Shown: positions 45,950 to 55,537, counted from the stretch's first letter. The stretch is DNA of 59,681 nucleotides from Alphaproteobacteria bacterium LSUCC0719 (GCA_040839025.1 JBFPJN010000008.1:1-59681), one strand, 5' to 3'. The notes: generated by a model from the letters alone, not told the origin. Program-made: numbers and translations.

Positions 45950-46795
45950 TCAGGATCCGCCGGCAAAGCGCGGCGTCGCCTCCATCAACATTCTGGTATA
46001 GGGATCCTGCGGTGACTCGATCAGCGTGCCGGCCGCGTTTTCCTCGACCAGCCTGCCGCCCTTCAGCACGCCGATACGATGCGCCATCACCCGCACCACC
46101 GCCATGTCATGCGAAATGAACAGATAGGTCAGTTGCAGATCGCGCTGAAGCTGTTTCAGCAGGTTCAGAACCTGTGCCTGTACCGACACATCAAGTGCCG
46201 AGGTCGGCTCGTCACAGACGATGAATTGCGGGTTCGAGGCCAGCGCCCGCGCAATCGATATCCGCTGTCGCTGACCGCCGGAGAATTCGTGTGGATAGCG
46301 ATCGGCATCCTGCGGCGACAGGCCAACCTGATCAAGAAGTTCACGCACCCGCCGCTGTCCGGCGTCGCGGTCGGAAATCAGATTGAAGGCGCGGATCGGC
46401 TCCATCAGGATATCGCCGACACGCCAGCGCGGATTGAGACTGGAATAGGGTGACTGGAACACCATCTGCAGCTTCTGGCGAAGACCGGCATCCTTGATCT
46501 GGCCCTTTGCCTCGTCAAAGGCGGGCTGACCGTCAAACATGATGCTGCCGCTGTCAGGGCGATCCAGCCCCACAATCATTCTGGCGATGGTGGATTTGCC
46601 GGACCCGCTCTCGCCAACAAGCGCATAGGTCTGGCCCTTGGCAATCGAAAAGCTGACATTGTCGACAGCCGTCAGCCGCCGCCGCGCGGTGCCGGTGACA
46701 AGTCGCGCCAGGAACGGTTCGGAAATGTCGAAATGCCGGCTCAGCCCGGACACCTTCAGATAGGCATTGTCCACAGACGCCTTGTCAGACATCAT
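45950..46795 (-). CDS. Oligopeptide-type ABC transporter ATPase (DppF type)
   Basis: A 281-residue ATPase with Walker A GESGSGKST, the family-specific MVFQSPYSSLNPRWRVGDIL, signature FSGGQRQRISIARALA, Walker B FIVCDEPTSALDVSVQAQ and switch H in ISHDMAVV. It is the last gene of a five-gene importer operon, its ATG overlapping the end of the DppD-type gene. It differs from DppD-type ATPases in lacking the C-terminal Fe-S-like cysteine cluster. Confidence 0.93.
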   Translation of the reverse strand: MMSDKASVDNAYLKVSGLSRHFDISEPFLARLVTGTARRRLTAVDNVSFSIAKGQTYALVGESGSGKSTIARMIVGLDRPDSGSIMFDGQPAFDEAKGQIKDAGLRQKLQMVFQSPYSSLNPRWRVGDILMEPIRAFNLISDRDAGQRRVRELLDQVGLSPQDADRYPHEFSGGQRQRISIARALASNPQFIVCDEPTSALDVSVQAQVLNLLKQLQRDLQLTYLFISHDMAVVRVMAHRIGVLKGGRLVEENAAGTLIESPQDPYTRMLMEATPRFAGGS

Positions 46796-47751
46796 CCCGC
46801 CTCCTCTGCCGGCTCGGCATAGAGATGGCAGGCAACACCGTCGACAAAAGCCGGCGCTGTCTGGCGGCAGGCCGGCAGGGCATTGCCGCAGCGCGGATGG
46901 AACCGGCAGCCTGACGGCAGATTGGCAAGGCTTGGCATGCTTCCCGGAATCTGTGGCAGCACCGTGTCCACCGACACAAGGTCCAGATTCGGTGTCGCCG
47001 CCATCAGACCCTTTGTATAGGGATGACGCGGCGCGGCAATCACGTCGCTTGTGCGCCCCATCTCGACAAGGCGGCCAGCATACAGGACGGCAACCCGGTC
47101 CGTTGTCTCGGCGATAACCCCCATATCATGCGTGATCAGGATCACCGACGCACCCCGCTCCTTGCACAGGCGGCGAAGAAGCGCCAGCACCTGCGCCTGG
47201 ATCGATACATCAAGCGCCGTCGTCGGCTCGTCGGCAATAATCAGTTTCGGTTCCGGAGCCAGCGCCAGCGCGATGACAATCCGCTGGCGCATACCGCCGG
47301 AAAATTCATGCGGATAACCATTGATGCGCGCCCTGTCGATCCCGACCTCGTCAAGCAGCTCGCCGGCGCGGGCTGTTGCGGCGGCGGCACCCATGCCAAG
47401 GTGAAGCTGGATTGTCTCGACAAGCTGGTCACCAACCGTGCGAAGCGGGTTCAGGCTGGTCAGGGGATCCTGGAAGATCATCCCGATCTGCCGGCCCCGC
47501 ACTGTCTCGGGCTGACCGTCGATGCGCTGGCCGGCAAGCGAAATCCGGGCACCGGTAATGCGGCCCGGCGGCTCCAGAAGACCCATGATTGCCGCCCCGG
47601 TCAGCGACTTGCCGGCACCACTCTCGCCAACAAAGCCCAGAACCTCGCCAGCCTCGAGCGTAAAGGAAATCCGGTCGAGCGCCTGCAACCGCTGGCGGCG
47701 CATGGGAAATTCCACGCTGAGATCACTGACATCAAGAAGCGGCACCGTCAT
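46792..47751 (-). CDS. Oligopeptide-type ABC transporter ATPase (DppD type)
   Basis: A 319-residue ATPase with Walker A GESGAGKS, signature FSGGMRQRIVIALALA, Walker B LIIADEPTTALDVSIQAQ and the oligopeptide-family C-terminal extension CRFHPRCGNALPACRQTAPAFVDGVACHLY with four cysteines (residues about 283-312), which in this family can hold a 4Fe-4S cluster. It overlaps the neighbouring genes by 4 bp on both sides. Confidence 0.93.
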   Translation of the reverse strand: MTVPLLDVSDLSVEFPMRRQRLQALDRISFTLEAGEVLGFVGESGAGKSLTGAAIMGLLEPPGRITGARISLAGQRIDGQPETVRGRQIGMIFQDPLTSLNPLRTVGDQLVETIQLHLGMGAAAATARAGELLDEVGIDRARINGYPHEFSGGMRQRIVIALALAPEPKLIIADEPTTALDVSIQAQVLALLRRLCKERGASVILITHDMGVIAETTDRVAVLYAGRLVEMGRTSDVIAAPRHPYTKGLMAATPNLDLVSVDTVLPQIPGSMPSLANLPSGCRFHPRCGNALPACRQTAPAFVDGVACHLYAEPAEEAG

Positions 47752-48734
47752 TTCAACCTCGGATTCAGCGTGTCCTTCAGCCAGTCACCAAGCAGATTGA
47801 CCGCCAGCGCCAGCGCCAGCAGCGTCACCGCCGGAAAGGTCAGGATCCACCATTCACCGGAAAACAGGTAATCCTGGCCAATCCGGATCAATGTGCCCAG
47901 ACTTGGCTCGGTTGGCGGCGCGCCCACCCCCAGAAAGGACAATGTCGCCTCGGCGATAATGGCCAGCGCCAGCGTGATGGTGGCAATGACAAGCACCGGC
48001 CCCAGAACATTCGGCAGGATATGCCGCCACATGATCTGATGACGGCCAAGCCCGATCAGCCGCGCCGCCTGAACATATTCCTTTTCCTTTTCGACCATCG
48101 CCGTTGCCCGCACCGTTCTGGCAAAGGGCACCCATTCCGACAGTCCGATAGCGGCAATCAGCACAAAGATCGCCATCTCGTCACGCAGATCGGGCGGGAT
48201 GATGCCCCGAAGCACGCCGAAGATCAGCATCGCGATCAGGATCGACGGAAAGGTCAGCTGGATATCGGCAATCCGCATGATCAGATTGTCCAGCCATCCA
48301 CCGACATAGCCGGCGATCAGGCCAAGCGAGACACCAAGCCCCATAGCCAGCATCACCGACATCACGCCGACAAACAGAGACACCCGCAGCCCGTAGATGA
48401 TTGCCGACAGCAGGTCCCGTCCCTGGTCGTCGGTCCCCATGACAAAGCTTTCCCCGGTGAACATATTGGCCTGCATTGGCGGGGTGAACCCGTTCATCAG
48501 GTTCAGCGACGCCGGGTCGAACGGATTGGTCGGTGCCACCAGCGGCGCGAAGATTGCCACCAGAAACAGGAACGTCACCACCAAACCAGCCAGAATGGCC
48601 AGCGGCGCACGGGTGAAATCATAGACAAAATCACTGGCAAGCACGCGTTGTAGTCTGCCAGCAGGTCGGCTGGCCGGCATGTTTGAGGGCACGCCCACCG
48701 GATCTTCGGACGGTCTGACAGGTGGAGATGCCAT
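47748..48734 (-). CDS. Oligopeptide-type ABC transporter permease (DppC type)
   Basis: A 328-residue permease. A long N-terminal cytoplasmic segment leads to the first helix (about 41-66), a periplasmic region with MGTDDQGRDLLSAIIYGLRVSL that marks DppC/OppC proteins, then the EAA loop YVQAARLIGLGRHQIMWRHILPN. Overlaps the ATPase gene and is joined end to start with the DppB-type gene. Confidence 0.93.
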   Translation of the reverse strand: MASPPVRPSEDPVGVPSNMPASRPAGRLQRVLASDFVYDFTRAPLAILAGLVVTFLFLVAIFAPLVAPTNPFDPASLNLMNGFTPPMQANMFTGESFVMGTDDQGRDLLSAIIYGLRVSLFVGVMSVMLAMGLGVSLGLIAGYVGGWLDNLIMRIADIQLTFPSILIAMLIFGVLRGIIPPDLRDEMAIFVLIAAIGLSEWVPFARTVRATAMVEKEKEYVQAARLIGLGRHQIMWRHILPNVLGPVLVIATITLALAIIAEATLSFLGVGAPPTEPSLGTLIRIGQDYLFSGEWWILTFPAVTLLALALAVNLLGDWLKDTLNPRLK

Positions 48735-49717
48735 CAGCCGCCTCCCCGCAGGTTGCGGTCACGAATCCGCGGGTCGATCGCCAGATACAGCAGATCGACA
48801 ATCAGGTTGATCAACACGAACAGCGTGCCGACCAGAAGCAGATAGGCCGACATCACCGGGATATCGACAAAATAGACCGCGTTGATGAACATCAGCCCGA
48901 CGCCGGGCCACTGGAACACCGTCTCGGTAATGATGGCAAAGGCAACGATTGACCCAAGCTGCAACCCGGCCACCGTTGTCACAGGCACCAATGTGTTGCG
49001 CAGCGCATGCCGCAACAGAACCATGCGTTCGGGCAGCCCGCGCGCCCTGGCGAATTTGATGAAATCCTGACGCAGCACCTCAAGCATCTCCGAGCGCACC
49101 AGGCGCATGATCAGCGTCATCTGGTAAAGGCCAAGCGTGATTGCCGGCAGAATCAGGGATTTCAGCCCCGAGGCGGTCAGCAGACCGGTTTCCCAGAATG
49201 CGACCCGCACCGTATCGCCGCGCCCGAAGGACGGCAGCACACCAAGCTCGACAGCAAACAGCCAGATCAGCAACACCCCGATCAGGAAGGTCGGGAGCGA
49301 TACGCCGACAAGCGAGGTTGTCATCACCAGCCCGGCGAGAAACCGCCCCCGGCTGATGGCGGTAAAGATGCCAAGCAGGATTCCCGCGACAAGCGCGAAC
49401 AGCGCCGAGATAAACGCAAGTTCCAGCGTCGCCGGCAGGCGCGAGGCAATCAGCTCGGCAACCGGTTCGGCGGTACGATAGGAAATGCCGAAATCAAAAT
49501 GCAGCGCATCCCATACGAAGCGGACATATTGCACCGGGACAGGGTCGTTCAACCCCATCCGTTCGATCATCTCGTTGCGGTCCTGGACGGTGGCTTCCTG
49601 GCCGAGGATATTCTCGACCGGGTTGCCGACAAACCGGAAAATAGCAAAGGAAATCAGCGCCACCAGCAGCAGTACAAGCACCGCCTGTACGATCCGCCTG
49701 GCCAATATGACAATCAT
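48734..49717 (-). CDS. Oligopeptide-type ABC transporter permease (DppB type)
   Basis: A 327-residue permease. The start ILARRIVQAVLVLLLVALISFAIFRF and the motif GLNDPVPVQYVRFVWDALHFDFGISYRTAEPV are typical of DppB/OppB. The EAA loop is FARARGLPERMVLLRHALRN. It forms the pore with the DppC-type protein. It lies 107 bp after the binding-protein gene, beyond a perfect 11-bp stem-loop. Confidence 0.93.
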   Translation of the reverse strand: MIVILARRIVQAVLVLLLVALISFAIFRFVGNPVENILGQEATVQDRNEMIERMGLNDPVPVQYVRFVWDALHFDFGISYRTAEPVAELIASRLPATLELAFISALFALVAGILLGIFTAISRGRFLAGLVMTTSLVGVSLPTFLIGVLLIWLFAVELGVLPSFGRGDTVRVAFWETGLLTASGLKSLILPAITLGLYQMTLIMRLVRSEMLEVLRQDFIKFARARGLPERMVLLRHALRNTLVPVTTVAGLQLGSIVAFAIITETVFQWPGVGLMFINAVYFVDIPVMSAYLLLVGTLFVLINLIVDLLYLAIDPRIRDRNLRGGG

Positions 49718-49790
49718 CGCAGGCCTCGTGGTGACAGGCAGCCCGTTTTGCCGCAGATGGTGGACTGGATATGCATGGGATAAACAAGGG

Positions 49791-49817
49791 CCGGCAGCGA
49801 CTCCGGGTCGCTGCCGG
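49791..49817 (-). other. Intergenic stem-loop after the peptide-binding-protein gene
   Basis: CCGGCAGCGAC (49791-49801) is perfectly complementary to GTCGCTGCCGG (49807-49817) around a 5-base loop. It is 7 bp after the stop of the binding-protein gene. On the minus strand CCTTGTTTATCCC follows, so partial termination or 3'-end protection are both possible. Confidence 0.75.
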
Positions 49818-49824
49818 CAATTGA

Positions 49825-51417
49825 TCAGTTCATGACCAGATATTTGAAGTGCGGCTGGTCTTCGGGCTGCACGTCAAATGTGATGCCATCCTTCATCCCC
49901 CAGTTCAGAACCTGGTTGTGGATTGGAAGGTAAAGCTGGTCTTCCTGAACCTGGGCCCAGATCTCGCCAATGATGGCGTCGCGCCTGGCAAGGTCGGTCT
50001 CGGACTCAAGCGCCACGACCTTGGCGTTCACATCGGCATTGTCATAGCCGGTGTTGTTCCACGAGCCGCGATTTTCGGTCGTGGCATGAACCAGGAAGTT
50101 GAAGATGTAGTGCGAATCAAAGGTCGGCACACCCCAGCCAAGCATATAGAACTCGGTCGTCTTGTTCTTGATCAGCGGGAAATGCTGTGCCTTCGGCTTG
50201 GCATCGAGATTCACCTTGATGCCAATCTGGCCGAACATGCCTACAGCAGCCTGACAGATCGCCTCGTCATTGATGTAGCGATCATTCGGGCAGTTCAGCG
50301 TGACCGAGAACCCGTCACCATAGCCTGCCTCTGCCATCAGCGCCTTGGCGGCGGCAACGTCATAGGCCGGAATGGCGTCAAGCTGGCTTGTCCAGCCATT
50401 GACGAATGGCGGCATGATGACATTGGTCGGTGAAGACTGGTCACGCATCACGACCTTCTTGATGGCATCGCGGTTGATGGCAATGTTCATCGCCCGCCGC
50501 ACACGCACATCGGCAAACGGGTTCTTGCCGCTGACATTGTCTGTTTCCAGATCAGCCTTGCCGCTGTTCATGCCAAAGAAGATCACGCGGTTCTGTGCCG
50601 CGGTCACGACCTTCAGGCCGCTCTGACCGGCAACACGGCCAAGATCCTGCACCGGCACGTCCTGAATGAAATCGACTTCACCTGACAGCAGTGCCGCCAC
50701 ACGGGTGGCCGCCGACTGGATCGGTGTGTAGATGATTTCGGTGACATCAAGCGGGAACTGGCCCTTGCCCCAGTAATTGGGGTTTGCCTTCAGAACAGTC
50801 TTCTGGTCAGGCACGCGGCTTTCCAGAATGAATGCACCGGTTCCGTTGGTGTTCTGGGCCGCAAAAGTGGTTTCGCCAGCGGCGACATCCTGCGGCGCAC
50901 TGGCACCATTTGCCTCGGTCCAGCCTGCATCCATCATGAACAGGTTGGTCAGGTTGTTGATCAGCAGCGGGTTCGGACCATTTGTTTCCATATCGATGGT
51001 ATGGTCGTCGACCTTGCGGACATCCTTGACGCTTGTCAGAAGTTCTTTCATCGACGATGTCGGCATCATGGCGCGCTTGAAGCTGTAGACAGCGTCATCG
51101 GCGGTGAAGTCCGAACCGTCATGGAAGGTCACGCCCTTGCGAAGGGTAAAGCGCCAGACATTCGGATTGTCGGGAAGCGCCTTCCAGCTTGTGGCCAGCG
51201 CCGGGGTGATCTGGCCGGCCATGTCGCGATGCAGCAGGGGTTCGTAAATCTGGTGCGCCAGCGTATGTGTCGGGCCTTCGTTCTGGGCATGTGGGTCAAG
51301 TGTCAGCGAGTCGCCGGACCGCGCCCAACGCAGTGTTTCTGCGGATGCCGCCGTCGCGGCCGCTGCCAGGGTCAGCGCCACCGCGCCAAGCCCAAGCCTA
51401 GTTGCCAATATTTTCAT
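49825..51417 (-). CDS. Oligopeptide-type solute-binding protein (family 5)
   Basis: A 530-residue secreted receptor. The signal peptide (ILATRLGLGAVALTLAAAATAASA, cleavage near residue 26) precedes the family-5 core: LRWARSGDSLTLDPHAQNEGPTHTLAHQIYEPLLHRD, WRFTLRKGVTFHDGSDFTADDAVYSFKRAM. Family 5 binds peptides, nickel, haem, sugars or opines, so the ligand is unknown. ATG 51417 has GGAGAG five bases upstream. First gene of the operon, 163 bp after the TRAP permease gene. Confidence 0.93.
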   Translation of the reverse strand: MKILATRLGLGAVALTLAAAATAASAETLRWARSGDSLTLDPHAQNEGPTHTLAHQIYEPLLHRDMAGQITPALATSWKALPDNPNVWRFTLRKGVTFHDGSDFTADDAVYSFKRAMMPTSSMKELLTSVKDVRKVDDHTIDMETNGPNPLLINNLTNLFMMDAGWTEANGASAPQDVAAGETTFAAQNTNGTGAFILESRVPDQKTVLKANPNYWGKGQFPLDVTEIIYTPIQSAATRVAALLSGEVDFIQDVPVQDLGRVAGQSGLKVVTAAQNRVIFFGMNSGKADLETDNVSGKNPFADVRVRRAMNIAINRDAIKKVVMRDQSSPTNVIMPPFVNGWTSQLDAIPAYDVAAAKALMAEAGYGDGFSVTLNCPNDRYINDEAICQAAVGMFGQIGIKVNLDAKPKAQHFPLIKNKTTEFYMLGWGVPTFDSHYIFNFLVHATTENRGSWNNTGYDNADVNAKVVALESETDLARRDAIIGEIWAQVQEDQLYLPIHNQVLNWGMKDGITFDVQPEDQPHFKYLVMN

Positions 51418-51580
51418 AGTTTCTCTCCAGGATGGAATATTCTGCTATTCATAAGATGCCTGAGAATGGACCCCTGACCCGCATATGGGCAAGATATTTT
51501 GCACGATTCAGGGCGGGCCTTTCTGTCACACCCGGCACGCATATCGGCACCGGGTTTCAGGCCGCCGCGTTCAGCGCCGC

Positions 51581-54196
51581 TCAGCCTTGTGCCGCAACCG
51601 CACGCCGGCGCTGCAGCGCGCCAACGCCCAGCAACATCAGGATTGCCGGGACAAAGGCCCATTCACGGGCCGGGCGGTCCTCGATCTCGATCAGCGCCAC
51701 ATCCAGCGTGACCGGCCTGTCGGCGTAGAAATCGAATCCTTTCAGATCCTGGAACAGCGGCGTTCCGGGGAAAGGTTCGTCGACAGCGGCCACACCCTCG
51801 TCGATGGTCACCAGCAGCCCGGCGGCCTCAAGCCTGTCGAACGGCGCGCCCGCCGCCGGAAGTTCCAGAATCACGCTGCGGTCGATGATCCGGTCCGCAT
51901 CGTCGAAATCGGGACCGCTGAGCCGCGCGCGAAGCATCATGACAACGGTCTCGCTGACCGCCGGCATTTCCAGATGCTGGACAATCTGCGAGCCGGGAAG
52001 CTCTATGAAGGGCGGCGAAACGCGGTCGAGCCAGTAGTCCGGACGGAACATGGTGAAGGCCACAAGAAGCAGGATCACACTCTCCCACAGTCTGTTGCGG
52101 ACCAGCATGTGGTTCTGCGTCGCCGAACAGAAGGCCAGCATCCCGACGCTTGTCGCCAGCACCGCCGTGACGCCGCCCACCCATCCGACATCGATCAGCA
52201 GAATGTCGGTGTTGAAGATGAACATGAAGGGCAGCACGGCTGTGCGTATGTCGTAGCTGAAGCCCTGGATGCCGGTGCGGATCGGATCACCGCGCGAGAT
52301 CGCCGCGGCGGCAAAGGCGGCAAGCCCGACCGGTGGTGTGTCATCGGCAAGGATACCAAAATAGAAAACGAACAAATGCACCGCGACAAGCGGTACGATC
52401 AGCCCGTTCTGCGCGCCGACCATCACGATCACCGGTGCCATCAGTGACGAGACGACAATATAGTTTGCCGTTGTCGGCAGACCCATGCCGAGAATCAGGC
52501 TCATCACCGCGACCAGAAGCAGCATCACCACCAGATTGCCACCCGACACCGCCTCGACGAACTCACCAATGAACTGATGCGCGCCGGTCAGCGACACGGT
52601 GCCGATGATGATGCCGGCGATCGCCGTTGCAATGGCGATGCTGATCATGTTGCGGGCACCGAATTCCAGCCCGCGAAGAAAATCCGTCACCCCGGCACGC
52701 CAGACCCGGGCATCCACTGATTGCCGCCGGAAATACGCCTTCAGCGGGCGCTGCGTCACCAGCACGAAGATCATTGCCAGACACGCCCAGTAGGCCGACA
52801 GGCTGGGCGACAGGCGGCTGACCAGAACGCACCACAGCAGCACGACAATCGGCAGCGCGAAATGATAGCCGGTTCGTGCGACACTGGAGACCGTCGGAAG
52901 AAGCTTCATTTCCGCGTCGCTCAGCCCGACCTCGAGATCCGGTTCGCGCGCTGCGATCCGCACCAGCACGATATAGGCGGCGACAAAGATCACCATCACC
53001 GTGGGAAGTGACAGCGACGGCATCCAGCCGCCGACAAGCCCGACAGTCAGGTGGATCACCCCACCAAGAAGCGCCAGCGCGCCGAACCCGGCCAGGAAAC
53101 CGGTCACGCGCCGCAGCAGCCCCTGTGTCGGCGTGCGGCGGGTCAGCCCCTTCAGTCCCAGCTTTGTCACCTCGAGATGGACGATGTAGAAAAGCGCGAT
53201 ATAGGACACCAGCGCCGGCAGCGCGGCATGTTTGATCAGCTCGAAATAGCTGATGCCGGTAAATTCGGCGATCAGGAAGGCGGCGGCACCCATCACCGGC
53301 GGTGTCAGCTGGCCATTGGTCGAGGACGCAACCTCCACCGCGCCGGCCTTTTCGGCGCTGAGGCCGGTCTTTTTCATCAGCGGGATGGTGAAGGTACCGG
53401 TCGTCACCACATTGGCGATCGACGATCCGGAATAGATCCCGGACAGGCCGGATGCCAGTACCGCGGCCTTTGCCGGGCCGCCCCGCATATGGCCCAGCGC
53501 GGCAAAAGACAGCTTGATGAAATAATTGCCTGCACCGGCGCTTTCCAGCAGCGCACCGAACAGCACGAACAGGAAAATCATCGATGCCGACACACCGAGC
53601 GCGACGCCGAACACGCCTTCGGTCTGCATCCAGAAATGCCAGCTCGCCTTGTTCAGCGATGCCCCCTTCCAGCGCATCGCGTCGGGGAAGAAGTCGAGAT
53701 GCCCGAACATCACATAGAAGATGAAGATCGCGGCGACCACCAGCAGCGGCAGACCGAGTGCCCGGTAGACCGCAACCATCACACACAGCATGCCGGCGAT
53801 CGAGAAGAACAGATCATATCTGTTCGGCAGCCCGGCGCGGTTCGCGATGTCGAGCTTGAAAATGAAAAGATAGAGGCAGGCGGCAACGCCGGTCAGCAGC
53901 AACGCCCATGACACCATCCGGTCAAGCGTCGGGTGGATTGTCCGCGCTGCCGGATAGACGGCGAAAGCCAGCCCGATTCCGAAGGCGAGATGGATCTGCC
54001 GGGCTTCCTGCGCGTTGAAGACAAGCTTCAGGCCGCTGACACTGCTCAGCCAGAAGGGGAAATCCGACGCCATCCAGAGCTGGACAAGCGACCACAGAAT
54101 GCAGACGAGGGCAATGCCGCGGCCGGTTCGCTGCGCGCCCCTTTCGAAATCAGCCGCACGCCCGTCGGCGGCATCGAACGGTCCAGTGGCTGTCAT
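51581..54196 (-). CDS. TAXI-TRAP transporter fused permease (DctQM type)
   Basis: An 871-residue membrane protein joining the small (4-helix) and large (12-helix) TRAP subunits. The N-terminal DctQ-like part spans about residues 28-165. The DctM-like part (about 165-650) has SGLSGIYSGSSIANVVTTGTFTIPLMKKTGL, GAVEVASSTNGQLTPPVMGAAAFLIAEF and GMGLPTTANYIVVSSLMAP. The last 170 residues resemble the extra C-terminal domain (DUF3394 type) of some TAXI permeases, ending with a membrane helix and a basic tail. TRAP systems use ion gradients to import organic acids or similar anions. Its binding protein is encoded 119 bp upstream. Confidence 0.93.
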   Translation of the reverse strand: MTATGPFDAADGRAADFERGAQRTGRGIALVCILWSLVQLWMASDFPFWLSSVSGLKLVFNAQEARQIHLAFGIGLAFAVYPAARTIHPTLDRMVSWALLLTGVAACLYLFIFKLDIANRAGLPNRYDLFFSIAGMLCVMVAVYRALGLPLLVVAAIFIFYVMFGHLDFFPDAMRWKGASLNKASWHFWMQTEGVFGVALGVSASMIFLFVLFGALLESAGAGNYFIKLSFAALGHMRGGPAKAAVLASGLSGIYSGSSIANVVTTGTFTIPLMKKTGLSAEKAGAVEVASSTNGQLTPPVMGAAAFLIAEFTGISYFELIKHAALPALVSYIALFYIVHLEVTKLGLKGLTRRTPTQGLLRRVTGFLAGFGALALLGGVIHLTVGLVGGWMPSLSLPTVMVIFVAAYIVLVRIAAREPDLEVGLSDAEMKLLPTVSSVARTGYHFALPIVVLLWCVLVSRLSPSLSAYWACLAMIFVLVTQRPLKAYFRRQSVDARVWRAGVTDFLRGLEFGARNMISIAIATAIAGIIIGTVSLTGAHQFIGEFVEAVSGGNLVVMLLLVAVMSLILGMGLPTTANYIVVSSLMAPVIVMVGAQNGLIVPLVAVHLFVFYFGILADDTPPVGLAAFAAAAISRGDPIRTGIQGFSYDIRTAVLPFMFIFNTDILLIDVGWVGGVTAVLATSVGMLAFCSATQNHMLVRNRLWESVILLLVAFTMFRPDYWLDRVSPPFIELPGSQIVQHLEMPAVSETVVMMLRARLSGPDFDDADRIIDRSVILELPAAGAPFDRLEAAGLLVTIDEGVAAVDEPFPGTPLFQDLKGFDFYADRPVTLDVALIEIEDRPAREWAFVPAILMLLGVGALQRRRAVAAQG

Positions 54197-54211
54197 GTCA
54201 GATCACCGCCA

Positions 54212-54258
54212 GATGTTTTCAGGTGAAGATGCTTTCGGGTTGAAGATGCTTTCAAGTG
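54212..54258 (-). repeat. Imperfect tandem repeat before the TRAP permease gene
   Basis: Three units of about 17 bp related to GAAAGCATCTTCA (minus strand) lie 15-60 bp upstream of the permease start. The units differ by a few bases. It separates the stem-loop at 54268-54303 from the start codon. Confidence 0.7.
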
Positions 54259-54267
54259 AAAGCGGAA

Positions 54268-54303
54268 CGCGCGGCCGGGGGCATACCCCCATCCGGCCGC
54301 GCG
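54268..54303 (-). other. Intergenic stem-loop after the TAXI binding-protein gene
   Basis: CGCGCGGCCGG (54268-54278) pairs perfectly with CCGGCCGCGCG (54293-54303), with further GGG/CCC pairing inside. It lies 12 bp after the TAXI stop and has no U-tract. It probably protects the binding-protein message or reduces read-through to the permease. Confidence 0.75.
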
Positions 54304-54315
54304 TCGAGAGCGGTG

Positions 54316-55284
54316 CTACATCCAGCCACGCTCTTTGTAGTATTTCACCGCCCCCGGATGCAGCGGTGCCGAGAGACCGTCGGAGATCATCTCTTCTTCC
54401 TTCAGGTTGCGGAAGGCCGGATGCAGCTTCTTGAAGTCAGCGAAATTGTCGAACACGGCCTTGACCACCGTATAGACGACCTTTTCCGGAACATCGGCCG
54501 AAGTGATCACCGTCGCACCGACACCGAAGGTGGTGGTGTCGTTCGGCGAGCCGGCATACATGCCGCCCGGAACAGTCGCCACACGGTAGAAGGAATTGTC
54601 GGCAACAAGCTTGTCGATCGGCGCGCCGGTGACCGAGACAAGCTCGACGTCACAGCTGGTGGCGGCTTCGGTAACAGCGGCGGCCGGGTGACCGACGGTG
54701 TAGATCATGGCTTCAATCTTGCCATCACAGATCGCCTGCGCCATTTCCGAACCCTTCAGTTCAGCCGCGAGCGAGAAATCGCCCATCGTCATGCCAAAGG
54801 CTTCCATCACGACTTCCATTGTCGCGCGCTGGCCGGAACCGGGGTTGCCGACATTGACCTTCTTGCCCTTCAGATCCTCGAAGGAGGCGACTCCCGATCC
54901 CTTGCGGGCGATCAGGGTGAACGGCTCCGGATGAACCGAAAAGACGGCGCGCAGCTTCTCGAACTTGCCCTTGTCGGCGAATTTCGAGGTACCGCGATAG
55001 GCATGGTACTGCCAGTCGGACTGGGCAACACCGAACTCCAGCTCGCCGGCGCGAACGGTGTTGATGTTGTAGACCGAACCACCGGTCGATTCCGCCGAAC
55101 AGCGGATGCCGTGGTCCTTGCGGTCCTTGTTGACGAGACGGCAGATGGCGCCGCCGGTCGGATAATAGACGCCGGTCACACCGCCGGTGCCAATCGAAAC
55201 AAACTGCTCGGCGAAGGCCTGCGCGGCCCCGAATGCTGTCATCGATGCGATAACGCCGCCATAAACGATTTGCCTGAGTTTCAT
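54316..55284 (-). CDS. TAXI-family TRAP solute-binding protein
   Basis: A 322-residue secreted receptor. Signal peptide of about 24 residues ([24 protein letters not shown]), then the TAXI start [46 protein letters not shown], with the GTGGxxGxYYP motif. Two lobes follow. The ligand is unknown; TAXI proteins have been linked to glutamate and related acids. ATG 55284 has the expected signal peptide directly after it, and upstream frame extension is non-conserved. The first gene of the TRAP operon. Confidence 0.93.
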   Translation of the reverse strand: MKLRQIVYGGVIASMTAFGAAQAFAEQFVSIGTGGVTGVYYPTGGAICRLVNKDRKDHGIRCSAESTGGSVYNINTVRAGELEFGVAQSDWQYHAYRGTSKFADKGKFEKLRAVFSVHPEPFTLIARKGSGVASFEDLKGKKVNVGNPGSGQRATMEVVMEAFGMTMGDFSLAAELKGSEMAQAICDGKIEAMIYTVGHPAAAVTEAATSCDVELVSVTGAPIDKLVADNSFYRVATVPGGMYAGSPNDTTTFGVGATVITSADVPEKVVYTVVKAVFDNFADFKKLHPAFRNLKEEEMISDGLSAPLHPGAVKYYKERGWM

Positions 55285-55354
55285 CACTCTCTCCCTATGA
55301 TTTTGTGAAGGGTCGTTCGAAGATATGCCGGGCGGGCCCGGCCAAATGCGCGGC

Positions 55355-55383
55355 ATTATGGACGCGGGAACGGATCCAATCAA
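55355..55383 (-). promoter_or_regulatory. Promoter of the TAXI-TRAP operon
   Basis: On the minus strand, TTGATT (55378-55383) and CATAAT (55355-55360) are separated by 17 bp, about 70 bp before the TAXI start. It lies directly after the terminator of the tuf/tRNA-Trp transcript, so the two units are separate. Confidence 0.65.
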
Positions 55384-55414
55384 GCAAACGACGTGAACCG
55401 ACCGGTAAAATGGC

Positions 55415-55451
55415 AAAGAAAAACCCCCGGAGGAGGATCCCCCGGAGGTTT
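55415..55451 (-). terminator. Terminator of the tRNA-Tyr/tuf2/tRNA-Trp transcript
   Basis: On the minus strand, AAACCTCCGGGGGA, loop TCC, TCCTCCGGGGGTTT forms a 14-bp stem with two G-T pairs, then TTCTTTG; the U-run is TTTTT. It begins 11 bp after the tRNA-Trp 3' end. It lies where secE would normally follow. Confidence 0.85.
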
Positions 55452-55461
55452 GGTATTCAGG

Positions 55462-55537
55462 TGGCAGGGGCGATAGGACTCGAACCTACAACCCCCGGTT
55501 TTGGAGACCGGTGCTCTACCAATTGAGCTACACCCCT
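55462..55537 (-). tRNA. tRNA-Trp(CCA)
   Basis: A 76-nt tRNA with acceptor AGGGGTG/CGCCCCT (one wobble), anticodon stem CCGGT/ACCGG and loop CTCCAAA, anticodon CCA. Discriminator G and encoded CCA, as expected of tRNA-Trp. It is 46 bp downstream of tuf2 and surely cotranscribed with it. Confidence 0.97.
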
